A stretch of 64,000 bases of DNA from Clostridium luticellarii (GTDB lineage Bacteria > Bacillota > Clostridia > Clostridiales > Clostridiaceae): contig NZ_PVXP01000007.1 of assembly GCF_002995845.1 (NCBI RefSeq), positions 27,889 through 91,888 on the forward strand, written 5' to 3'. Below are positions 8,177 to 17,026 of the stretch, piece by piece. The position numbers and the translations under genes were made by a program. Each line of letters begins with the position of its first letter. Positions within the stretch are counted from its first letter, which is position 1. Under the pieces are notes generated by a model that was not told the DNA's origin, did not search any database, and saw only the letters and a list, made by a program, of their open reading frames with translations.

Positions 8177-10684
8177 TTAACTAGTTCTTCCGCAGCAATT
8201 TTTATATTTTTTACCGCTGCCACAGGGACAAGGATCATTTCTTCCCACAGTCTTTGCCTTCCTCACAGGTTTTTTCTTTACCACACTGTCTTCCTGCTGA
8301 TTAGTGCTTACGTTTCTAACTACTCTTTCTCTTTCCGGTGCCTTCTCTATTTGTACATGAAGCAGATACTTGATGGTATCAACCTTGATATTGTAGATCA
8401 TTTCATCAAACATCTGGCTGCCCTCAAACTGATATGCCTGGGCAGGCTCCTGCTGCCTGTAGGCTCTGAGTCCGATAGCTCTCTTTAAATGTTCCATGTC
8501 ATCTATGTGATCCATCCATCTTGTATCAACAACCCTGAGGAGAATAACCCTCTCGATTTCCCGCATCTGTTCCGAAGTAAATTCCTTTTCCTTCTCTTCA
8601 TACATCTTTATGCCTATATCTGTAAACTTAGCCTTAATTTCTTCATTGGAAAGATTTATAATATCTTCTTCCTTGACGGAACCCTTAGGTACATAGATTT
8701 CTTCCATATAGTCAATCAATTTCGTTATTTCATCATCAAATTCCTCTTCTACACCGGATATATGGGAATCCACAACAGAAGATACCAAATCCTCTATCAT
8801 CTTCAGCATATCTTCCTTCAGATCTTCTCCTTCAAGAACCTGAGATCTCTGTCTGTATATGATCTCCCTCTGCTTATTTATAACATCATCATACTGAAGA
8901 AGCGTCTTTCTTATATCAAAGTTATTTCCTTCCACCTTTTTCTGTGCATTCTCTATAGCATTTGTAACCATTTTGCTCTCTATGGCTTCGTCATCTTTAA
9001 GTCCCAATTTTTCCACTATACCCTGAAGTCTGTCTGAACCAAATATCCTCATCAGATCATCCTCAAGGGATACATAAAATCGTGAACTTCCCGGATCTCC
9101 CTGACGGCCTGAACGACCTCTGAGCTGATTGTCAATTCGCCTGGATTCATGCCTTTCCGTACCTATTATCTTAAGTCCTCCCAGAGCAACAACACCTTTT
9201 CCCAGCTTTATATCCGTACCACGGCCGGCCATATTGGTGGCTATGGTAACAGTTCCCTTTTCACCTGCATGAGAAATTATCTCAGCTTCTTTTTCATGGA
9301 ATTTGGCATTCAAAACCTGATGGGGAACTCCCTTTTTTTTCAGCATATCCGAAAGCAGTTCGGATTTCTCTATACTTACAGTACCCACCAGTACCGGCTG
9401 GCCTTTTTTATATGTTTCATATATTTCATCGGCTATGGCATTGAATTTTCCCTTTGCACTCTTATATACCACATCCGGAGAATCTATTCTTATGACTGGC
9501 TCGTGTGTAGGTATGGCTATTACATCCAGTTCATATATCTCTCTGAATTCATTTTCTTCAGTTCGGGCAGTACCTGTCATACCGGATAATTTATTGAACA
9601 TTCTAAAATAATTCTGGTAAGTGATAGTGGCAAGGGTTTTCGATTCTCTCTCCACCTTGACCCCTTCTTTAGCTTCTATGGCCTGGTGAAGTCCGTCACT
9701 ATATCTTCTTCCCTCCATCATCCTTCCTGTGAATTCATCTACTATCAGCACTTCCCCATTTTTCACCATGTAGTCCTTATCCCGCTTCATTATATAATTG
9801 GCCTTCAAGGACTGAACCACATAATGCTGTATTTCCATATTTTCAGGATCTGCATAATTGTCAAGGTGAAAGAAGGTTTCAGCTTTTTTTACACCTGTAT
9901 CCGTAAGTATTACCGCATTTGCCTTTTCATCTACAGTGTAGTCTTCTTTCTGCAGAGACTTTGCAAAGCTGTCCGCAACATTGTAAAACTCAGTTGATTT
10001 TTCCCCTTCTCCTGAAATGATAAGCGGCGTTCTGGCTTCATCAATTAAAATTGAGTCAACTTCATCCACTATGGCAAAATTCAATCCCCTTTGAACTCTT
10101 TCTTCTTTGTATATAACCATATTATCTCTCAAATAATCGAAACCAAACTCGCTGTTTGTTCCATAGGTTATATCACAATTATAGGCCTCCTGTCTCTGCG
10201 CCTGATCCATGTCATGCAAAATAACACCCACTTTAAGGCCCAATGCCTCATATATCGGTGCCATGGAATCCCTATCTCTTTTTGCAAGGTAATCATTTAC
10301 CGTTACTATATGTACTCCCTTGCCGGTAAGAGCATTTAAATAAGCTGGTGCAGTGGCAACAAGTGTTTTACCTTCACCGGTTTTCATCTCTGCAATTCTT
10401 CCCTGGTGCAGCACTATCCCACCGATGAGCTGCTCTTTGTACTGTTTTAAACCCACATTTCTGTATCCTGCTTCCCTGACTACTGCAAAAGCCTCAGGCA
10501 ATATTGAATCCAAAGACTCTCCTTTGGAAATTCTATCTTTAAACTCATCTGTTTTAGCTCTCAACTCTTCATCACTGAACTGTTCCATTTTGGAATCCAT
10601 ACTATCTATTTTATCCGCTATAGGGATAACTCTTTTTACTTCCCGCTCACTGTACGACTTAAATAATTTCTGAAAAAGTTTCAT
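8177..10684 (-). CDS. secA: Protein translocase subunit SecA
   Basis: An 835-residue ATPase motor of the Sec pathway. Start taken at ATG 10684 (MKLFQKLFK) because GGTGAGG lies nine bases upstream; in-frame GTG codons further upstream overlap that site. Visible motifs: Walker [16 protein letters not shown]-like [20 protein letters not shown], the TGTARTE region, and [12 protein letters not shown] (motif VI). The C-terminus has the SEC-C zinc-binding tail [14 protein letters not shown] used for SecB or ribosome contacts. Length is normal. It lies between hpf and prfB, a conserved clostridial order. Confidence 0.98.
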   Translation of the reverse strand: MKLFQKLFKSYSEREVKRVIPIADKIDSMDSKMEQFSDEELRAKTDEFKDRISKGESLDSILPEAFAVVREAGYRNVGLKQYKEQLIGGIVLHQGRIAEMKTGEGKTLVATAPAYLNALTGKGVHIVTVNDYLAKRDRDSMAPIYEALGLKVGVILHDMDQAQRQEAYNCDITYGTNSEFGFDYLRDNMVIYKEERVQRGLNFAIVDEVDSILIDEARTPLIISGEGEKSTEFYNVADSFAKSLQKEDYTVDEKANAVILTDTGVKKAETFFHLDNYADPENMEIQHYVVQSLKANYIMKRDKDYMVKNGEVLIVDEFTGRMMEGRRYSDGLHQAIEAKEGVKVERESKTLATITYQNYFRMFNKLSGMTGTARTEENEFREIYELDVIAIPTHEPVIRIDSPDVVYKSAKGKFNAIADEIYETYKKGQPVLVGTVSIEKSELLSDMLKKKGVPHQVLNAKFHEKEAEIISHAGEKGTVTIATNMAGRGTDIKLGKGVVALGGLKIIGTERHESRRIDNQLRGRSGRQGDPGSSRFYVSLEDDLMRIFGSDRLQGIVEKLGLKDDEAIESKMVTNAIENAQKKVEGNNFDIRKTLLQYDDVINKQREIIYRQRSQVLEGEDLKEDMLKMIEDLVSSVVDSHISGVEEEFDDEITKLIDYMEEIYVPKGSVKEEDIINLSNEEIKAKFTDIGIKMYEEKEKEFTSEQMREIERVILLRVVDTRWMDHIDDMEHLKRAIGLRAYRQQEPAQAYQFEGSQMFDEMIYNIKVDTIKYLLHVQIEKAPERERVVRNVSTNQQEDSVVKKKPVRKAKTVGRNDPCPCGSGKKYKNCCGRTS

Positions 10685-10821
10685 TTTTTTCATCCTCACC
10701 ACATTAAATTTTATAAAAATATATGCTTTATAAATTATATCATCTAATTATAAGCTATTCAACTCATAGAAATAATAGTTTACTTTAGTTTAATAATATA
10801 AGCTGTATTTTAAGATGCAAA

Positions 10822-10847
10822 GAAGAGGAAGCTTTTGCTTCCTCTTC
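10822..10847 (-). terminator. Hairpin between hpf and secA
   Basis: GAAGAGGAAGC-TTTT-GCTTCCTCTTC, an 11-base-pair stem 10 bases after the hpf stop. The following minus-strand sequence TTTGCATCTTAAAAT is only weakly T-rich, so it may be a partial terminator or a processing site. Confidence 0.55.
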
Positions 10848-10856
10848 AGCTATAAT

Positions 10857-11384
10857 CTAAAATTCAGGTTCTATCAAACCGTAATTTCCGTCCCGTCTTC
10901 TATAAACTACATTTACCTCTCCATTTTCAGCATCCCTGTATACAAAAAAGCTGTGACCTAAAAGCTCCATTTGAAGAACTGCCTCTTCCGATGACATAGG
11001 CTTCACTGCAAACTTTTTAGTTCTGACTATTTTATGTTCTTCTTCATCTTCTTCCACATCATTTGGTATAAATTGAAACCTTAAAGATTCAGAATTATTT
11101 CTTTTTAAAAGTTTCGTTTTCTGTTTGCGTATTTGCCCCTCTAATTTATCTAAAACTAGATCTATTGAAGCATACATGTCACCATTTTCTTCTTCGCCTC
11201 TCAGTATAACCCCATTAAAGGGAATTGTAACTTCGATTTTCTGTCTGTTTTTTTGTACACTCAATGTAGCATGTGCTTCTACATCAGGGTTGAAATACTT
11301 ATCAAGTCTAGACAGTTTTTTCCTCACAACACTTTTCAATGCATCAGTTATCACAATATTTTTTCCAGTTACAGTTATTTTCAT
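10857..11384 (-). CDS. hpf: Ribosome hibernation promoting factor, long form
   Basis: A 175-residue long HPF (also called RaiA/YvyD), which dimerises 70S ribosomes into inactive 100S particles in stationary phase. N-terminal ribosome-binding domain, about residues 1-100 (MKITVTGKNIVITDALK...). Linker rich in Glu. C-terminal dimerisation domain with the conserved SSEEAVLQMELLGHSFFVYR stretch, residues about 130-150. ATG 11384 follows AAAGGGGCTGAAAAT. secA follows downstream. In many clostridia the raiA motif RNA lies directly upstream of this gene. Here the probable RNA is about 16 kb away at 27.9-28.2 kb. Confidence 0.96.
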   Translation of the reverse strand: MKITVTGKNIVITDALKSVVRKKLSRLDKYFNPDVEAHATLSVQKNRQKIEVTIPFNGVILRGEEENGDMYASIDLVLDKLEGQIRKQKTKLLKRNNSESLRFQFIPNDVEEDEEEHKIVRTKKFAVKPMSSEEAVLQMELLGHSFFVYRDAENGEVNVVYRRRDGNYGLIEPEF

Positions 11385-11474
11385 ATTTTCAGCCCCTTTC
11401 TTATTGTTGTTTTAAACAGATTAAATATATTCAGGTTCAACTTGCTTTTCTGTTAATATTATTGTAATACTACT

Positions 11475-11491
11475 TATTGTAAATTACAATA
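11475..11491. promoter_or_regulatory. Perfect inverted repeat upstream of hpf
   Basis: TATTGTAA-A-TTACAATA, two 8-base arms with a single central base, about 90 bases upstream of the hpf start. A partial half-site (ATTGTAAT) lies just before it at 11461. The form is that of an operator for a dimeric regulator. It is loosely like a PerR or Fur box but does not match either well, so the regulator is unknown. Confidence 0.4.
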
Positions 11492-11566
11492 GTCACCTAT
11501 TTAAACACTTTCACTTCATATTAAGTGATTCTTAAATTGAATTATAGTTCACTTAAAAAACTGCAT

Positions 11567-11604
11567 AAAAAAACCTGCACCTTGTAAAAAGCACAGGTTT
11601 TTTC
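11567..11604 (-). terminator. Terminator after the SASP gene
   Basis: Minus-strand AACCTGTGC-TTTTTACAAG-GTGCAGGTT (9-base-pair stem with two G-U pairs) then TTTTTATGC. It begins 8 bases after the SASP stop codon. Confidence 0.85.
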
Positions 11605-11611
11605 ATAACAT

Positions 11612-11806
11612 CTACCTTAAATTTTGTTCATATGCTTCTATCATTTTTTTAACCATATTTCCACCTATTGAACCAGCTTCTCTAGCTGTTAGATCCCCAT
11701 TATATCCATTTTTCAGGTTTACTCCCACTTCTTTTGCTGATTCCATTTTAAACTGGTTTAAAGCTTCCTTAGCTTGCGGAACTACTGGTTTATTACTATA
11801 TGCCAT
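11612..11806 (-). CDS. Alpha/beta-type small acid-soluble spore protein
   Basis: A 64-residue SASP that coats and protects DNA in the dormant spore and is digested by the germination protease GPR. It shows the GPR-site region ESAKEVGV, and the conserved GYNGDLTAREAGSIGGNMVKKM block of the alpha/beta family. ATG 11806 is chosen because AAGGAG lies eight bases upstream; an in-frame GTG overlaps that site. Monocistronic, with its own terminator, and probably transcribed in the forespore from a sigma-G promoter. It sits upstream of hpf at the edge of the accessory block. Confidence 0.95.
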   Translation of the reverse strand: MAYSNKPVVPQAKEALNQFKMESAKEVGVNLKNGYNGDLTAREAGSIGGNMVKKMIEAYEQNLR

Positions 11807-11849
11807 AGTACTCACTCCTTTTTATAGTAAATTTTACTGCTTACAATTA

Positions 11850-11878
11850 CAGTTTGTACATTATCACAAAAATTATTC
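11850..11878 (-). promoter_or_regulatory. Possible sigma-G promoter of the SASP gene
   Basis: Minus strand GAATA (11878-11874), 17 bases, then CAAACTG (11856-11850), about 45 bases before the start codon. This partly fits the sigma-G pattern GNATA-N17/18-CATNNTA. The -10 match is imperfect. Confidence 0.35.
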
Positions 11879-11930
11879 TAGGTAATTGATGGGTTTTTCA
11901 AAAACATCTATTACCAGAAGCATCCTGAAA

Positions 11931-14063
11931 TCATTTCAACCATTTTGGTATCAGTCTGACTCTTTCATTCATAACTAAAACCAGAATAGAGTTTATTGTA
12001 TCTATCGATTTTGCAGCAAATGCATCGAATCCTCCTAAAAAGGCAAGAGTTCCAAGCAAAATATTGAATAAATTCGATATTTCAATATTTTGCTGTATGG
12101 TGCCATATGCTTTCCGAGATAATATTATCAGATCATTTAATTTATTTATATCTTCATCAAAAATTATACAATCTGAATTAAATTTGATATAATCACTGGA
12201 ACAATCTGCAAAACTGACACTTACATCTGCAGCCCTCATTGATAAAATATCATTTATTCCATCTCCAACCATCATGACAGTTCCCCGGGGTTTTTGCTTC
12301 AATACAATTTGGAGTTTTTCATCATTATTACAACGGCCATAGACATTTTCTATTCCCAATTTATCAGCGACATATCTACCCTTCTCACAGCAGTCACCTG
12401 TTGCCAGGGATATATTATCTATATGATTGGATCTAAGTTTTTTAATTAAATCACAAGCGCCTTCCCGTATATTTTCCTGTATTACAATTAAACCCACCAC
12501 CAGGTTATCTACACTTACAAGCATAGGATTATATAGACTATGTTCATAGTACGTATATCTATCCAGCACATCATCCAAAACAATGCTGTTTTCTCTAAGA
12601 AAATCATCATCTCCAATCAATACTTTGTGGTTATTATATTTTGTACTTATTCCCTTTGAAGGTACTAAAATTACTTTCTCCAGTTTTTCCCTTACATTAT
12701 TGAAGTCTGTTTCCCCTGACATATTTCGTGGAGTATCTGTGATTTTCTTACAGCTGTCACTTTCGCAGAAAGCACATATCCTCAGTAAATCTTCATCTGT
12801 ATAATTTTCATCAAAGGATTCAATATGGGCAATGCTCATATCTTTATAAGTAAGAGTTCCCGTTTTATCAAAAACTACACTGTCAGTAGTGGCAACTTTT
12901 TCAAAAGTGTTTGGATTTTTAATATATATGTTATGCCTGCTCATCAAATATACATAATTCTTTAATGCCGTACTCAATGCCAATTCCGATGATGCAGGAC
13001 ACAAAAGCAATATTATTGACAGAGCATTTAATAAATTACCTGTAGCCGCATAATTCAAAACTGACAGCACCACTGCAATAGACACTGCCCTATTCTCATA
13101 TACTAAAATCTTCTTTCTTAAATGTAATTTATCAACAGAAATATCCTTTTTCTCAAGAGGTTCAGCCAATCTCAATATACGGACTTTAATCTCTCCGGAC
13201 ATTACAATAATTCCCTCATATACTTTACTGCCTTCTTCCACCAGGGATACCAGAGGCTGACCTGTATAGTAAAGACTATTTACTGCAGCTTTTCCCTCCA
13301 GAACTTTTCCATCTACAGGGATAACCTCACCTTCATGGACCAGTATAGTATCCCCTATCTGTAATGATTTAACTGAAGTCAATATCTCACTGCCATTATC
13401 CGCAGCAATCCAGGCTGTGCCAGGGGGCCTGATTATACTCTTTTTCAGCAGGCACTGACACTTCAAATCTGCAGATGCTTTCATATAATCTTTAAAATCA
13501 GTCAGCAAAATCAAGAACAGACCTTCTGTGCTTTCTCTGGAAATGGTCAGAATCAGGCCAGCTAATTTCAAGAAAACATCCGGATGGGGGTACATACGTC
13601 CTGCAAGTCTGTTATAAACGCTTCTGAATATGGAATATCCCCCCACTATTGTCACAAGAGACGCTATTTCCACCATGGCAAGGCTGCCGCTTAAAAAAAA
13701 TTTGCCAAATATCCTCTGCTTGATTTTAAAAAATAAATAGACCAATATGGATCTTATAAAATTGGTTTTAACAATCTCTTTTTTATGTTTAATATTATGG
13801 TATGAACTATACTGTCCGAAAACTTCATTATAATCTATTTCAGAAGTCAATGTCTGTTCAATACTGCCTTTAATTGATTTAAGATTTGTCTTCGTTTCAT
13901 CATATAAAACCAGAATAGTTCCACTATTGTAATTTACTTTGCTGTATTCTACTCCATACAAACCTTCCGTATATACATCGATATATTCCGCCAATTCCTT
14001 GTTTAAGTACATTTCATTACATTTAAATCTTACTCTCCCAGGCAGTACACTTAATTCCCTCAA
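11931..14063 (-). CDS. P1B-like P-type ATPase with HMA-like N-domain and TGQ actuator motif
   Basis: A 710-residue protein. Residues 1-about 75 form an HMA-like domain of the type starting LPGRVRF, without CxxC. Next come membrane segments, the actuator loop, C355-P356 in the LLLCPASSELA membrane motif (as in CPx metal pumps), the phosphorylation site D399-KTGTLT, TGD in SLATGD, and G600-DGIND. Two things are odd. The actuator motif, normally TGES, reads T267-G-Q269-P, losing the glutamate that drives dephosphorylation. The nucleotide-domain SEHP histidine motif is also absent. The start is TTG 14063 after AAGGAGG; a TGA lies in frame just upstream. It is the last gene of a four-gene unit. 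It could be a slow or regulated metal pump or a sensor. Substrate unknown. Confidence 0.85.
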   Translation of the reverse strand: MRELSVLPGRVRFKCNEMYLNKELAEYIDVYTEGLYGVEYSKVNYNSGTILVLYDETKTNLKSIKGSIEQTLTSEIDYNEVFGQYSSYHNIKHKKEIVKTNFIRSILVYLFFKIKQRIFGKFFLSGSLAMVEIASLVTIVGGYSIFRSVYNRLAGRMYPHPDVFLKLAGLILTISRESTEGLFLILLTDFKDYMKASADLKCQCLLKKSIIRPPGTAWIAADNGSEILTSVKSLQIGDTILVHEGEVIPVDGKVLEGKAAVNSLYYTGQPLVSLVEEGSKVYEGIIVMSGEIKVRILRLAEPLEKKDISVDKLHLRKKILVYENRAVSIAVVLSVLNYAATGNLLNALSIILLLCPASSELALSTALKNYVYLMSRHNIYIKNPNTFEKVATTDSVVFDKTGTLTYKDMSIAHIESFDENYTDEDLLRICAFCESDSCKKITDTPRNMSGETDFNNVREKLEKVILVPSKGISTKYNNHKVLIGDDDFLRENSIVLDDVLDRYTYYEHSLYNPMLVSVDNLVVGLIVIQENIREGACDLIKKLRSNHIDNISLATGDCCEKGRYVADKLGIENVYGRCNNDEKLQIVLKQKPRGTVMMVGDGINDILSMRAADVSVSFADCSSDYIKFNSDCIIFDEDINKLNDLIILSRKAYGTIQQNIEISNLFNILLGTLAFLGGFDAFAAKSIDTINSILVLVMNERVRLIPKWLK

Positions 14064-14098
14064 CTTTAAAATTCACCCTCCTTACCGGGCATTAAAGA

Positions 14099-14356
14099 TC
14101 AATGCTTGAATATCAATGACCTTACTATACGCTTATATAATCTCTTATTATCTATTCTTTCACATTCTTGAAAAAAGAAGTTACCTAAATCCACCATGGA
14201 TTCAGACCATAATGACAATATTTTTTCTTCAGATGAAGGATTATTCTTGATTTCCTCCAGACTAAAGAGTAACAAGTCCTGCAAAACCGCTTCAGCTTTA
14301 TTCAAGCTGTCATTTATTAAAATTGCATTAGTCGAAATGCCTGTATTGTTTTCCAT
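14099..14356 (-). CDS. Small unknown protein in the P-type ATPase cluster
   Basis: An 85-residue protein that I do not recognise. It is predicted soluble and mostly helical, with a hydrophobic patch QDLLLFSLEEI near residue 30 and a basic C-terminus ending RLYKRIVRSLIFKH. No cysteine pair or signal peptide; single Cys in ECERID. ATG 14356 has GAGGAGTTTTATA upstream. It lies 23 bases after the dead-ATPase gene and 35 bases before the TTG of the P1B-like ATPase, so it is surely co-transcribed. Its position between two ATPase-related genes suggests an accessory subunit, which is inference only. Confidence 0.75.
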   Translation of the reverse strand: MENNTGISTNAILINDSLNKAEAVLQDLLLFSLEEIKNNPSSEEKILSLWSESMVDLGNFFFQECERIDNKRLYKRIVRSLIFKH

Positions 14357-14379
14357 TATAAAACTCCTCGTATAATATT

Positions 14380-15669
14380 TTAATCCGTCAAATAATTGAA
14401 TTTAATGCGGGGTATTTCATCAAAATTTTTACAAGAGTTAAATCTCAATTTTAAAATCAAAGTCATAAACAGAGTATTTAAAATATAGTAGATCACAGAA
14501 TATAAGGGTGTTAAATAATTTAATACTGCAAACAGCATTCCCAGTATATTTAATGTAATTGCCGTATTTTCGGTTTGAGTATTTATTTCACTGCAAAAAT
14601 AACTCAATTTTATCAATGAAGGTAATTTATCAATATTGGAATATTCCAAATTAATATCTTCCTTCAAGCCAGTCAAGTTATTATCTCTGTATAAACATAT
14701 GGTACAGTTGCTGGATAAATATTTTGATCTATTTTCAAGAGATTTATCTGTAGTTACTAAAATTGTGTTACTACTATCATATTTGTCTGTCATTAAACAA
14801 TTATTCTCTCTCTCTAAATCATCTCTATCCAATATTTTTATTCCCAATACATAAGCAATATATTGTATAATCCTATCTTCATTGTTTCCGATTATAAATA
14901 TGTTGCTGATACCCAATGTGCGTATATCATTTATGATTAATTTCATGCTGCTGCTGACCGGATCATTTAATTTCCCTAATATAACCATTTTCTGTACATC
15001 ATATTTGTTTAAATCCAGAAGGTCTATACTATGTTCATTAAACTCATTTCTAAAAACATCATCTTCTATTAGAAAAGTATCAATGCTGTTGAGAAAGCTC
15101 AATGAAGTATTATTTTTCATATATATTTTTTTCATATTCAATTTAACTCGTGAGCAATAATAGGTAAATGCACTCACAGCAAATATAATTCCCGGATAGC
15201 CTAGTATAAATACAGAAATTGCATTAGCGGCATTACCTGTAAACAGAAGTATACCAGCAGATATACCTATTGAGGCTCTAAGTATTTTACTGGAGATTCC
15301 ATACTCATTTCCATACACTTTTTCTGAATGTTTTCTCTTAAATAAAAATAAAGGGTTTAACGCATCAATAAACATCTTCAACAGGGATGAATTATCTTTA
15401 TTTTCAACAGCTGCTGTCCTGGGACTGTTAAAAGCTTTTTCTACTGCGGTCACTATTTTATCCTCGCTGATTTCAGCGCTGTTGTAATATATGAGAACGT
15501 TTCCAGTATTCTTACTGACGCCAGAAGACAGTATGCTGTTATATCCGGTCAGCTCACCTTTTATCTTAAGTGCCATTTCCTTGCTTCCGAGCAAGCCCTT
15601 CACATTAACTCTGATTCTACCCGGAAGTGATGAGATGACTTTTACTGTACCTATTTCTAAATCATCCAT
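14380..15669 (-). CDS. Catalytically dead P-type ATPase-like membrane protein
   Basis: A 429-residue protein. Residues 5-about 80 are an HMA-like domain (SSLPGRIRVNVKG), matching the one in the ATPase two genes downstream. A hydrophobic region follows at about 130-170. A shortened P-domain-like part comes next: SIDTFLI-E202-DD aligns with the DTVVF-DKTGTLT pattern, so the phosphorylated Asp is Glu and the Lys is Asp. G261-NN stands where TGDN is expected (FIIGNNEDRIIQYIAYVLGI). No GDGxND and no actuator loop are present. The end again resembles the last membrane pair of P1B ATPases (ENTAITLNILGML...LTPLYSVIY...LKLRF). It is therefore a pseudo-enzyme, perhaps a partner for the active ATPase. 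It starts 8 bases after the coiled-coil gene. Confidence 0.8.
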   Translation of the reverse strand: MDDLEIGTVKVISSLPGRIRVNVKGLLGSKEMALKIKGELTGYNSILSSGVSKNTGNVLIYYNSAEISEDKIVTAVEKAFNSPRTAAVENKDNSSLLKMFIDALNPLFLFKRKHSEKVYGNEYGISSKILRASIGISAGILLFTGNAANAISVFILGYPGIIFAVSAFTYYCSRVKLNMKKIYMKNNTSLSFLNSIDTFLIEDDVFRNEFNEHSIDLLDLNKYDVQKMVILGKLNDPVSSSMKLIINDIRTLGISNIFIIGNNEDRIIQYIAYVLGIKILDRDDLERENNCLMTDKYDSSNTILVTTDKSLENRSKYLSSNCTICLYRDNNLTGLKEDINLEYSNIDKLPSLIKLSYFCSEINTQTENTAITLNILGMLFAVLNYLTPLYSVIYYILNTLFMTLILKLRFNSCKNFDEIPRIKFNYLTD

Positions 15670-15677
15670 TTCATGCC

Positions 15678-16136
15678 CTATGCCTCATCCATCGAAACCT
15701 TGCGCTTCCTTTTGCGCTGATATTGTGCTTCCGCCACTATATCCTCGAATCCTTCTTTTGCTCCACAGGCCAGTTCGGCAGTCTTATCTATTACTGCAAG
15801 AACTGAACCCACAGCCCCTACCGTCAGCTTTCGCAGAGGACTAAATATTGCTTTTCTCGCTGAAAAATCTGTCTTTTCACCTTCTGCATCATCATCCAGA
15901 CCCCTATTGTTTTCACTGATATTGTCAAGCTTAGCCAGTATATCTTCTACATTTTTATTCACATGCTCAAATCTATCATTCATAGTTTTAATACTGTTTT
16001 TCAAATCAGATTTATCATCCTGAAGTTTCTTCATCTCAGTACTTATCTGACTGTATTTCTGCTCAAGGGTATCCAGTTTCTGCTGCATTTTTTTCTGTAA
16101 TTCCTCTGCATGAATTTCATTATTGTCGCTGTTCAT
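15678..16136 (-). CDS. Coiled-coil protein with PacL/DUF5132-like tail
   Basis: A 152-residue protein. ATG 16136 is preferred because GAGG lies 11 bases upstream; an in-frame GTG at 16184 has no ribosome site. Residues about 8-78 form a long charged coiled coil (heptads around LEQKYSQIS and LKNSIKTMNDRF). Then comes an acidic linker, and a C-terminal part with a weakly hydrophobic segment LTVGAVGSVLAVIDKTAELA followed by GFEDIVAEAQ and a very basic KRKRK. A small Gly/Ala membrane segment followed by ED-x-x-AEA is the pattern of the small DUF1490 (PacL) and DUF5132 proteins found next to metal P-type ATPases. That likeness is by eye. First gene of the four-gene unit. Confidence 0.75.
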   Translation of the reverse strand: MNSDNNEIHAEELQKKMQQKLDTLEQKYSQISTEMKKLQDDKSDLKNSIKTMNDRFEHVNKNVEDILAKLDNISENNRGLDDDAEGEKTDFSARKAIFSPLRKLTVGAVGSVLAVIDKTAELACGAKEGFEDIVAEAQYQRKRKRKVSMDEA

Positions 16137-16235
16137 CTTTACACCAACCTCTTTCTGAAAATTATAATCAAGTTTATTATTCACAATTTTTCTTTAATAA
16201 TACATAATTACAACAATTTTTTTAATGGGTAAAAT

Positions 16236-16270
16236 AAAAAGAAACCTTGATAATACAAAGTTTCTTTCAG
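16236..16270 (-). terminator. Terminator after the 220-residue unknown gene
   Basis: Minus-strand AAGAAACTTTG-TATTAT-CAAGGTTTCTT followed by TTTATTTT. It separates the gene at 16300-16962 from the four-gene ATPase unit. Confidence 0.8.
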
Positions 16271-16299
16271 GTATCCGCTCTTTATTCACCCGGCAAATT

Positions 16300-16962
16300 T
16301 TAATTACTGATGAGTATCAGATCACAGGCATCATATGTATTCTCAATACTGTTTATACTTGCAATGCAGGTTTCGATTAATTTATTTCTTAAACTAATCT
16401 TCATATTCATCATCAGTCCTTCTATCTGTCTGTATATTAATTCCCGATGTTTTCTTCTTTGATTTGCCAGATTATTCTTGTCCAATATCTTTCTGCCGGA
16501 AATATTTCTCTTCAGCAGTTCATTTACCATACTGATTCCACATATCTCATTTAAAATAAACGAGATGCCAGAATCTATAATATGTTCACAAATTCCAGCT
16601 GTTACTTGAGTAATTCTAGCACTGCTGATTGTCTCTTTTAAAATATGATTATCATAATGATCTTCTACTGATTCCACAGATACATCATCTAAATGCAATT
16701 GCCCCATATTTTCAGCAATCTTCATACCGATCCCGGCTAATATACCCTTCACACATCCTTTAATCTGACAATCTGACAGCACCTTTTCCTCAAAGTTTTT
16801 TCTTCCATGCAATGCAAGATTGTCAGACAGCATGTGAGAATAAGCAAGTGCTGGTTCCATGCGTGAAGAAAAAAACACATCCAACTCTTTTTCTATGAGT
16901 GAAATACAGGATATTTCAAGTTCATCTATACGATTTTGAGAGTAAAAATACGAACTTTTCAT
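16300..16962 (-). CDS. Unknown helical protein upstream of the ATPase cluster
   Basis: A 220-residue protein that I do not recognise. It is predicted all-helical and soluble, with a moderately hydrophobic stretch around GCVKGILAGIGMKIAENMG (residues about 69-87) and another around SGISFILNEICGISMV. Five to six cysteines are scattered without a metal motif. ATG 16962 follows AAGGAGTAGGAATTATTT. It has its own terminator, so it is a separate transcript from the ATPase genes downstream. No phage, toxin or regulator hallmark is visible. Its link with the cluster is by position only. Confidence 0.75.
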   Translation of the reverse strand: MKSSYFYSQNRIDELEISCISLIEKELDVFFSSRMEPALAYSHMLSDNLALHGRKNFEEKVLSDCQIKGCVKGILAGIGMKIAENMGQLHLDDVSVESVEDHYDNHILKETISSARITQVTAGICEHIIDSGISFILNEICGISMVNELLKRNISGRKILDKNNLANQRRKHRELIYRQIEGLMMNMKISLRNKLIETCIASINSIENTYDACDLILISN

Positions 16963-17026
16963 AAATAATTCCTACTCCTTTGCAGAACAATTTTTCAATA
17001 GATATATGATTAGGCATGTCCATAAT

